From positions 1 through 64,000 of the forward strand of contig NZ_VFPA01000010.1 of NCBI RefSeq assembly GCF_006716445.1: DNA of 64,000 bases, written 5' to 3'. The stretch comes from Pseudonocardia kunmingensis. Lineage in GTDB: Bacteria > Actinomycetota > Actinomycetes > Mycobacteriales > Pseudonocardiaceae. This document shows, in pieces, positions 8,336 to 16,202 of the stretch. The translations under genes were made by a program, and so were the position numbers. Numbering within the stretch: position 1 is the stretch's first letter; each line of letters begins with the position of its first letter. The notes beneath the pieces were generated by a model. The model ran no database searches and was not told the DNA's origin. It worked only from the letters and a program-made list of their open reading frames with translations.

Positions 8336-9154
8336 ATGAGCGACGACGCCCGCGGGACGGGCATCGACACGACGGTTCCGCACTCGGCCCGCATCTGGAA
8401 CTACTGGCTCGGGGGCAAGGACAACTACGCGGTCGACCGCGCGGCCGGCGACGAGTTCGTGAAGGTCATGCCGGGCATCCTGACCTCCGCCCGGGAGACG
8501 CGCGCCTTCCTGGTGCGCGTGGTGCGCCACCTCGCGGGCGAGGCGGGCATCCGCCAGTTCCTCGACGTCGGGACCGGGCTGCCGACCGCGAACAACACCC
8601 ACGAGGTGGCCCAGTCGGTGGCGCCGGACGCGCACGTGGTCTACGTGGACAACGATCCGCTCGTGCTGGCCCACGCCCGCGCCCTGCTGACGAGCACGTC
8701 CGAGGGGCGGACCCGGTACCTGGACGCCGACATGGGCGACCCGGAGTCCGTGCTGCGGGGGGCGTCCGAGGTCCTCGACCTGTCCCGCCCGGTGGCCGTG
8801 CTGTTCTTCGGCGTCCTCGGACACGTCGCCGACACCGCCCGCGCCCGGAGCCTGGTCCGGGCCCTGCTGTCGGCGACGCCGTCCGGGAGCTACCTCGCGG
8901 TGTCCGACGGTGTGCCCACCGAGCAGGCCACGGCCGCGCACGACGAGTACAACGAGAGCGGCGCAGTGCCCTACCACCTGCGGGCGCCCGACGAGCTGCG
9001 CAGCTACTTCGATGGCCTCGAGTTCGTCGAGCCCGGCTTCGGGCCGGTGCCGCTGTGGCGGCCCGAGCTCGGCGGCACCGCCGACGTCCCGGTCATCGGG
9101 CAGGCCGACGCCGGGCCGGATTCGCCCTGGGGCGGGGTGGCGCGCAAGCCCTGA
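8336..9154 (+). CDS. DUF574-family SAM-dependent methyltransferase
   Basis: A 272-residue protein of the actinomycete-specific SAM methyltransferase family formerly called DUF574. The family hallmark RIWNYWLGGKDNYAVDR lies at the N-terminus, FLDVGTGLPT forms the SAM-binding motif I, and VVYVDNDP is the acidic motif II. These proteins occur in many copies in streptomycetes and relatives, usually with unknown acceptors. The gene stands alone, without operon partners, and appears leaderless. Its end converges on the SDR gene 28 bases away. Confidence 0.85.
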   Translation: MSDDARGTGIDTTVPHSARIWNYWLGGKDNYAVDRAAGDEFVKVMPGILTSARETRAFLVRVVRHLAGEAGIRQFLDVGTGLPTANNTHEVAQSVAPDAHVVYVDNDPLVLAHARALLTSTSEGRTRYLDADMGDPESVLRGASEVLDLSRPVAVLFFGVLGHVADTARARSLVRALLSATPSGSYLAVSDGVPTEQATAAHDEYNESGAVPYHLRAPDELRSYFDGLEFVEPGFGPVPLWRPELGGTADVPVIGQADAGPDSPWGGVARKP

Positions 9155-9182
9155 GGGTCGGCAGCGTACGGCCGGCCGGTCC

Positions 9183-9977
9183 TCACCCGCACCTCATCGC
9201 CAGACCGCCGTCGACGGGAAGGCACACGCCGTTGACATAGGTCGCCTCGTCGCTCGCGAGGAAGAGCGCGGCGTTGGCGACGTCCCAGCAGGTGCCCATC
9301 CGTCCGGTCGGGCTGGCGCGGTGCCTGGTGGCGAGCAGCTCGTCGATGCTCTCGGCCTGGCCGGCGAGCTGCCGCCGCACCAACGGGGTGTCCATGAAGC
9401 CCGGCGCGACGGCGTTGGCGCGGATCCCGTCGGCGGCGTGGGTCAACGCAAGCGACACCGTCACCTGGTTCACCGCCGCCTTGCTCGCCATGTACGCCGG
9501 GTAGGGGTAGCCCACGTCGCGCAGGGCGGCCACCGACGACACGTTCACGATCGCCCCGCGGCGCTGCTCCAGCATCGTCGGCAGCACGTGCTTCGCGGTC
9601 AGGAAGACGGTGTCCACGTTGATCGCGAACGCCCGTTTCCAGTCCTCGTAGTCCAGGTCGACGGGGCCGCCGAGCGTGGTCACGCCGACGTTGTTGTGGA
9701 GCACGTCGATCCTGCCGTACGACGACAGCGCAGCCTGGACCGCCGCCGCGACCGACCGGCTGTCGGTGGCGTCGGCCGTCACCGCGAGGGCGTCGCCGCC
9801 CTCCTCGGCGACGGACTCGACCGTGCGCCGCACGGCGTCCTGGGACAGGTCCACGGCGACCACCCGGGCACCGGCACGCGCATAGGTCATCGTGGCGGCC
9901 TGCCCGTTGCTCATGCCGTCGGTGCCGCTGCCGGCCCCGAAGACGATCGCGACGCGGCCGCTCAGGTTCCCGATCAC
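9183..9977 (-). CDS. SDR-family oxidoreductase
   Basis: A 264-residue short-chain dehydrogenase/reductase. The cofactor motif is slightly expanded (GAGSGTDGMSNGQA) and is followed by an acidic residue in VVAVD, which favours NAD(H). The catalytic Ser lies in IVNVSSVAA and the Tyr-Lys pair in YPAYMASKAAV. The GTG at 9977 overlaps the preceding stop as GTGA. As the last gene of IclR-thiolase-PCC protein-SDR, it may interconvert a 3-hydroxyacyl and 3-oxoacyl intermediate ahead of thiolysis; that role is inferred from context only. Confidence 0.85.
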   Translation of the reverse strand: MIGNLSGRVAIVFGAGSGTDGMSNGQAATMTYARAGARVVAVDLSQDAVRRTVESVAEEGGDALAVTADATDSRSVAAAVQAALSSYGRIDVLHNNVGVTTLGGPVDLDYEDWKRAFAINVDTVFLTAKHVLPTMLEQRRGAIVNVSSVAALRDVGYPYPAYMASKAAVNQVTVSLALTHAADGIRANAVAPGFMDTPLVRRQLAGQAESIDELLATRHRASPTGRMGTCWDVANAALFLASDEATYVNGVCLPVDGGLAMRCG

Positions 9978-10867
9978 GCCGTGCCCCGCTGCACGACCAG
10001 CTCGAAGGTCACCGCGACCGGGTTGCGACCCGGCACGATCGTGCCGGAGTGCACGAGGCCTGCGACATCGACGCAGGTTCCGGTCAGATGGACATCGGGC
10101 AAGCCGGAGAGGACGCCGGCGGCGACCCCCACGAGCTTGGTGAACTCCACGGCCGGGCCCGGCACCTCGACGGTCCCGCCGTCGCGCCGGAGGCGGGCAC
10201 CGACGGTGCTGCCCAGGCTGCTGTGCACGATCGCACGGTCCCAGCCGGCCTCCGCGCACACGTGGCGGACCGCCTCGACCAGGTCGACCCCCGGTCGTAC
10301 CCGCGACACGACCACGTCTGCGGGTCGGGCACCCGGTAGCGCACCGCGCGACGGCTCGGGGCAGAACACCGGCATCAGCGTCTCCGGATCCTCGCCGTTC
10401 CGCAGCTCCACGTCGTCGTACGCGTGCAGCACCACGCTGATCGGCACGTCGCCCGCGGTCGCGCCCTCGAGCAGGTGGCCGCCGCGCAGCGTCCCGGTGC
10501 CGTCGAGCCAGCTGGCGTGGCTGTGGGTGAACCGCTCGCCGTCGCGGTGCCCGATCGTGGCCGACCCGAGCAGCAGGGCCGACGCGCCCCGGGCCACCTG
10601 CGGTTCGGTGAAGGTGACAGCCCGGCCCGGGTCGTGCGACACGGCGGGGAAGACGTAGGGCAGGTCGCGGAACCCGCCCCCGCTCAGCTCGGCGCTGCCG
10701 GCGCGTCCACCTGCCTCCTCGAGCAGCCGCCACAACCCCGACATCAGCCGCTCACCGGGCTGCACCTCGCAGCGCGCGACGCGGGCACGGGTGGGCACGG
10801 AGACGATCCGGGTCGCGGGTGCGGGGCCGGGGTGGCGCAGCCGCACCGGCTCGGTCGTCGCGGTCAC
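9974..10867 (-). CDS. Tandem PCC/DUF296-domain protein
   Basis: A 297-residue protein that I read as two copies of the PCC (DUF296) fold. The first, about residues 20-145, has the PCC-like signs of an early PGE motif, THSHASW and GGHLLEG. The second, about residues 165-290, starts again at VRPGVDL, runs through an HSSLGS segment and ends PVAVTFEL. Single PCC domains form trimers in bacteria, but their function is not settled. It overlaps the thiolase stop by four bases (ATGA) and the SDR start (GTGA), so it is made together with two acyl-CoA-type enzymes. It could be an accessory or ligand-binding subunit; no reaction can be assigned. Confidence 0.65.
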   Translation of the reverse strand: MTATTEPVRLRHPGPAPATRIVSVPTRARVARCEVQPGERLMSGLWRLLEEAGGRAGSAELSGGGFRDLPYVFPAVSHDPGRAVTFTEPQVARGASALLLGSATIGHRDGERFTHSHASWLDGTGTLRGGHLLEGATAGDVPISVVLHAYDDVELRNGEDPETLMPVFCPEPSRGALPGARPADVVVSRVRPGVDLVEAVRHVCAEAGWDRAIVHSSLGSTVGARLRRDGGTVEVPGPAVEFTKLVGVAAGVLSGLPDVHLTGTCVDVAGLVHSGTIVPGRNPVAVTFELVVQRGTA

Positions 10868-12036
10868 CGGACGCGTTCGAGGACGGAGAAGTAGTTGGCG
10901 ACGGCGGCACCGCCCATGTTGAAGACCCCGGCCAGCTGCGGGTCGGGCAGCTGCATCGCGCCGGCATCACCGGTGAGCTGCATCGCGGCCATCACGTGCT
11001 GCGAGACCCCGGTGGCGCCGATCGGGTGGCCCTTCGCCTTGAGCCCGCCGGACACGTTCACCGGCAGCTCACCGCCCTGCGCGACCATGCCGGACTCCAG
11101 CACCGTCGCGCCCTTGCCGGGCTCGGCCAGCCCGAACGCCTCGTACTCCAGCAGCTCGGCGATCGTGAAGCAGTCGTGGGTCTCCAGCAGCGACAGGTCG
11201 GCGAGCACCGTGCCGGCCTCGGCCATCGCGCGCTCGAAGGCCGCCCGTGCGCCGGCGAACTCCAGCACGTCACCGCGGCGGCTCAGCGGCAGGTGGTCGC
11301 CCGCCTGGGCGCGCCCCCGCCAGGCCACCGCGCGTGGCGCGGACACCGTTGCGTCGTCGGCCTGCAGAACGACAGCGGCGGCGCCGTCGGACACCATCGA
11401 GCAGTCGGTGCGGCGCAGCGGGCCGGCCACGAGCGGGTTCTTCTCGGAGGCGGTGTTGCAGAAGTCGAAGCCGAGGTCCTTCTGCAGGTGCGCGTAGGGG
11501 TTCGCGGCGCCGTTGGCATGGTTCTTCGCGGCGATCTGCGCAAGCGTGGCGCGGTGGTCGCCGTACCGCCTGAAGTACTCCTCGGCGAGGCCGCCGAAGA
11601 TCGCCGCGAAGCTGCCGGCCGCCGCCTCCTCCACGCGGTAGGAGGCCGCGAGGAGCGCGTTGTTGACCACGTCCATCTCGGCGGCGGTCATCTTCTCCGC
11701 CCCGAGGACCAGCACGGTGCGGGCACGGCCGGACGCGATCAGGTCGAGCCCCGCGAAGAGCGCGGCCGACCCGGTGGCGCAGGCGTTCTCCAGCCGGGTG
11801 GCCGGAGTGCCGGCGAGAGCGGGCAGACCGACCCCGACGAGGCCCGCCTCGAAGCCCTGCGGGGAGAGGCCTGCGTTGAAGACGCCGACCATGATCGCGT
11901 CCACGTCGGCGGGATCGACCTCGGCGTGGTCGAGTGCCTCGCCCGAGACCGTCGCGAGCAGCGCCTCGACATCGGGCGTCTCCGCACGGCCGAAGCGCGT
12001 ATGCGCCCAACCGGTCAGGTGGGGGGTGGGGGGCAT
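10864..12036 (-). CDS. Thiolase family protein (SCP-x type acetyl-CoA acyltransferase)
   Basis: A 390-residue thiolase-fold enzyme. The nucleophilic cysteine is at position 86 (ENACATGSA), the catalytic His is H337 in GHPIGATG, and NEAF-type residues are replaced by THDCFTIAE as in SCP-x thiolases. The second thiolase cysteine motif is NMGGAAV, so the acid-base cysteine is missing, again typical of the SCP-x branch. The ATG at 12036 has AGGAGG upstream and lies 13 bases after the IclR gene. It probably releases acetyl- or propionyl-CoA from a 3-oxoacyl-CoA made in this operon. Confidence 0.85.
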   Translation of the reverse strand: MPPTPHLTGWAHTRFGRAETPDVEALLATVSGEALDHAEVDPADVDAIMVGVFNAGLSPQGFEAGLVGVGLPALAGTPATRLENACATGSAALFAGLDLIASGRARTVLVLGAEKMTAAEMDVVNNALLAASYRVEEAAAGSFAAIFGGLAEEYFRRYGDHRATLAQIAAKNHANGAANPYAHLQKDLGFDFCNTASEKNPLVAGPLRRTDCSMVSDGAAAVVLQADDATVSAPRAVAWRGRAQAGDHLPLSRRGDVLEFAGARAAFERAMAEAGTVLADLSLLETHDCFTIAELLEYEAFGLAEPGKGATVLESGMVAQGGELPVNVSGGLKAKGHPIGATGVSQHVMAAMQLTGDAGAMQLPDPQLAGVFNMGGAAVANYFSVLERVR

Positions 12037-12049
12037 GGGGATGTCCTCC

Positions 12050-13006
12050 TCAGACGTGGGGCAGGTGGCCCTTCTGCGGTGCGGTCGGCCGGGATCGGCC
12101 ATCCGTGGCCCGGCGACTCGGTGGAGCCGGCCAGAGGCTCTTGATGAGCTCGACCTCGGCGTGGAGCGCGTCGACGAGCTCCGTCCTGCGTGCACCGGAG
12201 AGTCGTTGCTCGATGCTCGCGATGCTCAGCGCCGCCGTGGGGGAGCCGTCGGGGGCGCAGATCGCGACCCCGATCGCCCAGGACCCGGGCGCGGCGAGAC
12301 CGGCGTTGGTGGCGTAGCCGTCGCGGCGCGTCTGCGCCACGAGGTCGCGCAGGGTCCGGGAGTCGATCAGCGGGTAGTGCCGGGCGATGATGTGCGCGTT
12401 GCGCTCGAGGGCGTCCTCGACCTCGTCGTCGGGTAGTTCGGCCAGCATCGCGAGGCTGCCGGCGCCGACGCCGAGCGGGTGGCGGTCGCCGGGGCCCATC
12501 GCGTTGTTGCGGATGGGACCCGAGCCCTCCTCCCGCCGCACGCACAAGCCGTAGCTGCCGTGGCGCACGGTGAGGAAGGTCGTGTCCTCGGAGAGCTCGG
12601 CGAGCCGGATCAGGCTGTCGGTCGCGGCGTCGCGCAACGCGTCGTGGCTGCTCGTGGCGAGCTCGCCGAGCACCTGCGCCAGCACGCCGAGCCGGTACGT
12701 GCCCGTCGCCTCGACGCGCTCGACGTACCCGGCCTCGCAGAGCGCGAGCAGCAGTCGGTGCAGCGACGACTTCGGCAGGCTCGTGGTGCGGGCGAGGTCG
12801 GCCAGCGTCACGCCGCCGGGCTCGTCGCGGGCCATCACGGCGACCACGTCGAGCAGCATCAGCCCTCGGTGGAGGCTCTGCGCGCCCGGTGTGAACTGTT
12901 GATCGTCGAGCATGTGCGCGATGTTCCACTGCGCAGAACGCTTGAGGTGCAGTCCGCGGTGACGGACCTGGGCGAGGTCGTCGTCGCGGCCTGACTGCCT
13001 GCTCAT
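12050..13006 (-). CDS. IclR-family transcriptional regulator
   Basis: A 318-residue regulator with an N-terminal winged HTH (SLHRGLMLLDVV, then LADLARTTSLPKSSLHRLL) and a C-terminal effector domain. The ATG at 13006 was chosen because a strong -35/-10 pair ends six bases before it, indicating a leaderless mRNA; the alternative ATG at 12913 would give 287 residues and also lacks a Shine-Dalgarno site. It is the first gene of the thiolase operon and divergent from the TRAP transporter. A TTCC-N7-GGAA site lies between the two. I infer control of both operons by an aromatic or carboxylate ligand. Confidence 0.85.
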   Translation of the reverse strand: MSRQSGRDDDLAQVRHRGLHLKRSAQWNIAHMLDDQQFTPGAQSLHRGLMLLDVVAVMARDEPGGVTLADLARTTSLPKSSLHRLLLALCEAGYVERVEATGTYRLGVLAQVLGELATSSHDALRDAATDSLIRLAELSEDTTFLTVRHGSYGLCVRREEGSGPIRNNAMGPGDRHPLGVGAGSLAMLAELPDDEVEDALERNAHIIARHYPLIDSRTLRDLVAQTRRDGYATNAGLAAPGSWAIGVAICAPDGSPTAALSIASIEQRLSGARRTELVDALHAEVELIKSLWPAPPSRRATDGRSRPTAPQKGHLPHV

Positions 13007-13012
13007 ACAGCG

Positions 13013-13041
13013 AGTATCAGGGCCTCCCACGGGGAGGGCAA
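13013..13041 (-). promoter_or_regulatory. Promoter of the IclR-thiolase operon
   Basis: On the minus strand a -35 TTGCCC (13041-13036) and a -10 GATACT (13018-13013) are spaced by 17 bases. The -10 ends six bases before the ATG at 13006, and there is no Shine-Dalgarno site, so the transcript should be leaderless. Confidence 0.55.
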
Positions 13042-13044
13042 GCA

Positions 13045-13059
13045 TTCCATCATACGGAA
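13045..13059. promoter_or_regulatory. Candidate IclR-type operator
   Basis: TTCCATCATACGGAA is an inverted repeat, TTCC-N7-GGAA, of the 15-base size bound by IclR-family dimers. It sits just upstream of the regulator's -35 box and about 30 bases before the TRAP operon -35, so one dimer could affect both directions. A related imperfect copy, GTTCC ending in GAAC, lies at 12923-12939 inside the 5' end of the gene. Confidence 0.5.
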
Positions 13060-13089
13060 CGGCTTCGTCATGCTGCACCCCCCGGAAGG

Positions 13090-13119
13090 TTGACACCGCC
13101 CGCCCCCGCTCCTCATGAT
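13090..13119 (+). promoter_or_regulatory. Promoter of the TRAP-transporter operon
   Basis: A consensus -35 TTGACA at 13090-13095 and a -10-like CATGAT at 13114-13119 are separated by 18 bases. They lie about 80 bases before the dctP start and are divergent from the IclR promoter. Confidence 0.5.
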
Positions 13120-13197
13120 GTGCGCCATTTGCCACACATCCGTGGCGCTGCGGTCGCCTGTCCGTCGCCGCCAGCGCGGCACAGAGGAGCTTCGACG

Positions 13198-14217
13198 ATG
13201 AAGAGAACGACGATGGTGGTCGCCGCCGCGCTCGGCCTCGCGCTCGGCCTGTCCGCGTGCGGTCAGGGCGCGGTGCAGGGCGCGAACGCCGGCGGTGAGG
13301 TCTACAACTGGGACTTCACCATCTCCACCGGCAAGACCTCCACCTGGCACGAGGGCGCCGAGCTGTTCGCCGAGACCCTCCGCGAGCAGTCCGGCGGCCG
13401 GATGAACGTCAACATCTTCACCAACGAGCAGCTCTCGGGCGGGGACCAGGCGGCCGGTGTCGAGCAGCTGATGAACGGCGAGAAGGCGTTCTCCTACAAC
13501 TCGACGATCATCTACGCCGGCCTCGACCCGAAGTTCGGCGCGATCAACGCGCCGTTCCTCTACACCGACTTCGCGCAGGCCGAGCAGGCGATCGACGCGT
13601 CCGCCCTCGCGGCGTACGAGGAGCTCTCGGAGAGCAAGGGCGTGAAGCTGCTCGGCTTCGGGGAGAGCGGCTTCCGGCAGGTGACCAACAACGTGCGCCC
13701 GGTCGACGACCCCGCCGACCTCGCGGCTGTCAAGATCCGCATCCCCGGCATCGGCCTGTTCACCGACGCCTACCGGCTGCTCGGTGCCAACCCCACCACC
13801 ATGAACTTCGCCGAGGTGTTCACCTCGCTGCAGCAGGGCACGATCGAGGGCCAGGAGAACCCGATCGACATCATCCACAGCTCGGGGCTGCAGGAGGTGC
13901 AGAAGTACCTCACCGTCTGGAACTACGTCTACGACCCGCTCATCCTCGGCATGAACAAGGAGATGTTCGACGGCCTCACGCCGGAGGACCAGCAGATCGT
14001 GCTGGACGCGGCGGCCAAGGCCAACGAGCTGCAGATCCGGAACAACCGGGAGAAGGAGGCGGGCCAGCTCGAGGAGCTCCGTGGCGCCATGGAGGTCACC
14101 GAGCTGACGCCCGAGCAGGCCGAGGCCTTCCGGCAGGCGATGGCGCCGCTCTACGAGCAGTACCGCGACATCTGGGGAGCCGAGCTCGCCGAGGCCGTGC
14201 AGGCCCCGAAGGACTGA
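13198..14217 (+). CDS. dctP: TRAP transporter substrate-binding lipoprotein
   Basis: A 339-residue DctP-family binding protein. A short basic start, a hydrophobic stretch and the lipobox LGLSAC give a lipid-anchored, extracytoplasmic protein. The conserved arginine block that grips the substrate carboxylate is in the region KIRIPGIGLFTDAYRLLGANP. The ATG at 13198 follows GAGGAG. DctQ and DctM follow with a one-base gap and a GTGA overlap, forming a full TRAP system that imports an organic acid with a Na+ or H+ gradient. The acyl-CoA ligase at the end of the operon suggests the imported acid is activated with CoA. Confidence 0.9.
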   Translation: MKRTTMVVAAALGLALGLSACGQGAVQGANAGGEVYNWDFTISTGKTSTWHEGAELFAETLREQSGGRMNVNIFTNEQLSGGDQAAGVEQLMNGEKAFSYNSTIIYAGLDPKFGAINAPFLYTDFAQAEQAIDASALAAYEELSESKGVKLLGFGESGFRQVTNNVRPVDDPADLAAVKIRIPGIGLFTDAYRLLGANPTTMNFAEVFTSLQQGTIEGQENPIDIIHSSGLQEVQKYLTVWNYVYDPLILGMNKEMFDGLTPEDQQIVLDAAAKANELQIRNNREKEAGQLEELRGAMEVTELTPEQAEAFRQAMAPLYEQYRDIWGAELAEAVQAPKD

Positions 14218-14218
14218 C

Positions 14219-14728
14219 ATGGTCAACCGGGCCCTGACCGTCGTCGAGAACAGCCTGGCGGCGGCCGCATTCATGGTGGTCACCGCGGTCGCGTTGATGA
14301 ACGTGATCAGCCGGTACTTCCTGAACGCCTCGCTCGCGTTCACCAGCGAGATCACGGTCAACCTCGCGGTGTGGATGACGATGATCGGTGCCGCCATCGC
14401 CGTGCGGGAGCGCGCTCACCTCGGGTTCTCGCTCCTGCACGACCGGGCTCGCGGACGGCTGCGTGTCGCGGTCACGATCGCGATCGCGGTGGTGGTGGTG
14501 CTGTTCCTGCTCGTGATCGCGGTGTACGGCTGGGAGCAGGTCGTCTCCCAGCGCGAGAGCGGCCGTGCGACGCCGTCGATGGGCATCCCGCAGTGGTGGT
14601 TCAGCCTGGCCCTCCCCGTGGGTGCCGTGCTGGCCATCGTCCGGGCGGTGCAGGTGGCCGTGGCCACGATCCGGGCCCCTGACGAGGACGGCCACGTCGT
14701 GGGTATCGAGGGAGGACCCGTCCTGTGA
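14219..14728 (+). CDS. dctQ: TRAP transporter small membrane subunit
   Basis: A 169-residue protein with four membrane segments, the standard DctQ layout. The motif RYFLNASLAFTSEI after TM1 and the WMTMIGAAIAVRERAHLGF segment are typical of the family. Its ATG lies immediately after the dctP stop, and its own stop overlaps the dctM GTG start. It forms a complex with DctM in the cytoplasmic membrane. Confidence 0.88.
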   Translation: MVNRALTVVENSLAAAAFMVVTAVALMNVISRYFLNASLAFTSEITVNLAVWMTMIGAAIAVRERAHLGFSLLHDRARGRLRVAVTIAIAVVVVLFLLVIAVYGWEQVVSQRESGRATPSMGIPQWWFSLALPVGAVLAIVRAVQVAVATIRAPDEDGHVVGIEGGPVL

Positions 14729-16155
14729 CCGTCCTGCTGCTGTTCGGCACCTTCCTGCTGTTGCTGCTGATCGGGGTGCCGGTCGCGTTCGCGCTCGGCG
14801 CCTCGGCCGTGACCACGATCCTCTACCTGGGGTTCTTCTCGAACCTCGCGATCGTGCCCAGCGTGATGTTCGCGTCGCTGTCCGCGGAGACGTTGCTGGC
14901 GATCCCGTTCTTCATCCTCGCGGGCGCGATCATGGAGTTCGCCGGGATCTCCCAACGACTCATCGACTTCGCCGACGCGTGCGTGGGCCACTTCAAGCAC
15001 GGCCTGGCGATGGTCGTGGTCATCGCGGCGTTCTTCTTCTCCGCGATCTCCGGTTCCGGGCCGGCCACCGTGGCCGCGATCGGCACGATCCTGATCCCGG
15101 CGCTGATCCGCCGGGGCTATGCGAAGCGCCACGCCACCGCGCTCGTCGCCAGTGCCGGGTCGATGGGCATCGTGGTGCCGCCCAGCATCGCGTTCATCAT
15201 CTTCGCGGTCGTGGTCAGCGACCTGGAGCGGGTCTCGATCGCCCGGCTCTTCATGGCCGGGGTCGTCCCCGGCGTGCTCATGGCGCTGGCCATGCTCGTG
15301 GTCTGCGTCTTCCTGCCCCGTAACACCGCCTTGCGGGCAGCCGAGGCCGCGCCGGCCGCGGCGAACCTCGTCGCCGGCCCGGGCGGCACGCGCTCCGGTG
15401 GTGGGTCCGGCGCCGGCCCTCTCGGGTCCGACGGCGCCGTCGAGGACGCAGGCACCGGGCCCCGGGTCGGTGATCGGCGCCGGACCTCGATGGGCGAGAT
15501 CGGCCGGGCCACGCTCCGCGCGGTCCCCGGCCTGATGGTCCCCGTGATCATCATGGGCGGCATCTACGGTGGTGTCTTCACCCCCACCGAGTCCGCGGTC
15601 GTCGCGGCGGCCTACGCGCTCGTGGTCGGGCTGCTGGTCTACCGCGGGATGTCGCTCGCCGCGATCCCGCGGATCTTCACCACCGCCGCCGTGCAGTCCG
15701 CGACGGTGATGCTGATCGTGGGCAGCGCGTCGGTCTTCTCCTACGTGATCACGGCGAACAAGGTCGCGGAGACCGTGTCGACCGCCATGCTGGGGCTGTC
15801 GGACAACAAGTACGTCCTGCTGTTCATCGTCGTGGTGCTGCTGCTCGTGGTCGGCATGTTCATGGACGCCGTGTCGGCGCTCTACCTGTTCGTGCCGATC
15901 CTGGCGCCGGTGCTGCTCGAGGTGGGCGTCGACGTGACGACGATCGGCGTGCTCATGGTGGTCAACCTCGCCGTCGGGCTGATCACCCCGCCGGTCGGGG
16001 TCAACCTGTTCGTGGCCGCCGGCGCCGGCAAGGTGACGCTCACCGAAGTGCTGCGGGGGGTCTGGCCGTTCCTCCTCGCCTGCATCGCGGTGCTGCTGCT
16101 GGTGACCTACGTGCCGCAGCTGTCCAACTGGCTGCCCGATCTGCTGGGGATGTAG
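14725..16155 (+). CDS. dctM: TRAP transporter large permease subunit with an inserted loop
   Basis: A 476-residue DctM protein from a GTG that overlaps dctQ. Typical motifs include the N-terminal LIGVPVAFALG, the conserved SGSGPATVAAIG segment and the C-terminal ITPPVGVNLFVAAG. The usual length is about 425-440 residues; the excess comes from a Gly/Ala/Pro-rich hydrophilic stretch near residues 205-255 between two membrane blocks (including GGTRSGGGSGAGPLG). It looks like a flexible cytoplasmic linker rather than a domain. The protein is the transport channel of the system. Confidence 0.88.
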   Translation: MTVLLLFGTFLLLLLIGVPVAFALGASAVTTILYLGFFSNLAIVPSVMFASLSAETLLAIPFFILAGAIMEFAGISQRLIDFADACVGHFKHGLAMVVVIAAFFFSAISGSGPATVAAIGTILIPALIRRGYAKRHATALVASAGSMGIVVPPSIAFIIFAVVVSDLERVSIARLFMAGVVPGVLMALAMLVVCVFLPRNTALRAAEAAPAAANLVAGPGGTRSGGGSGAGPLGSDGAVEDAGTGPRVGDRRRTSMGEIGRATLRAVPGLMVPVIIMGGIYGGVFTPTESAVVAAAYALVVGLLVYRGMSLAAIPRIFTTAAVQSATVMLIVGSASVFSYVITANKVAETVSTAMLGLSDNKYVLLFIVVVLLLVVGMFMDAVSALYLFVPILAPVLLEVGVDVTTIGVLMVVNLAVGLITPPVGVNLFVAAGAGKVTLTEVLRGVWPFLLACIAVLLLVTYVPQLSNWLPDLLGM

Positions 16156-16202
16156 ATGCAGCCGACCGGGCAGGCGTGCCCTCCCCGAAGGAGAACACCC
16201 CT

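Noticed and set aside
12923..12939. Second strong IclR operator (GTTCC ... GAAC)
   Set aside because: The inner positions do not match as an inverted repeat and it lies within the coding part of the gene, so it is mentioned only as a weak related copy.
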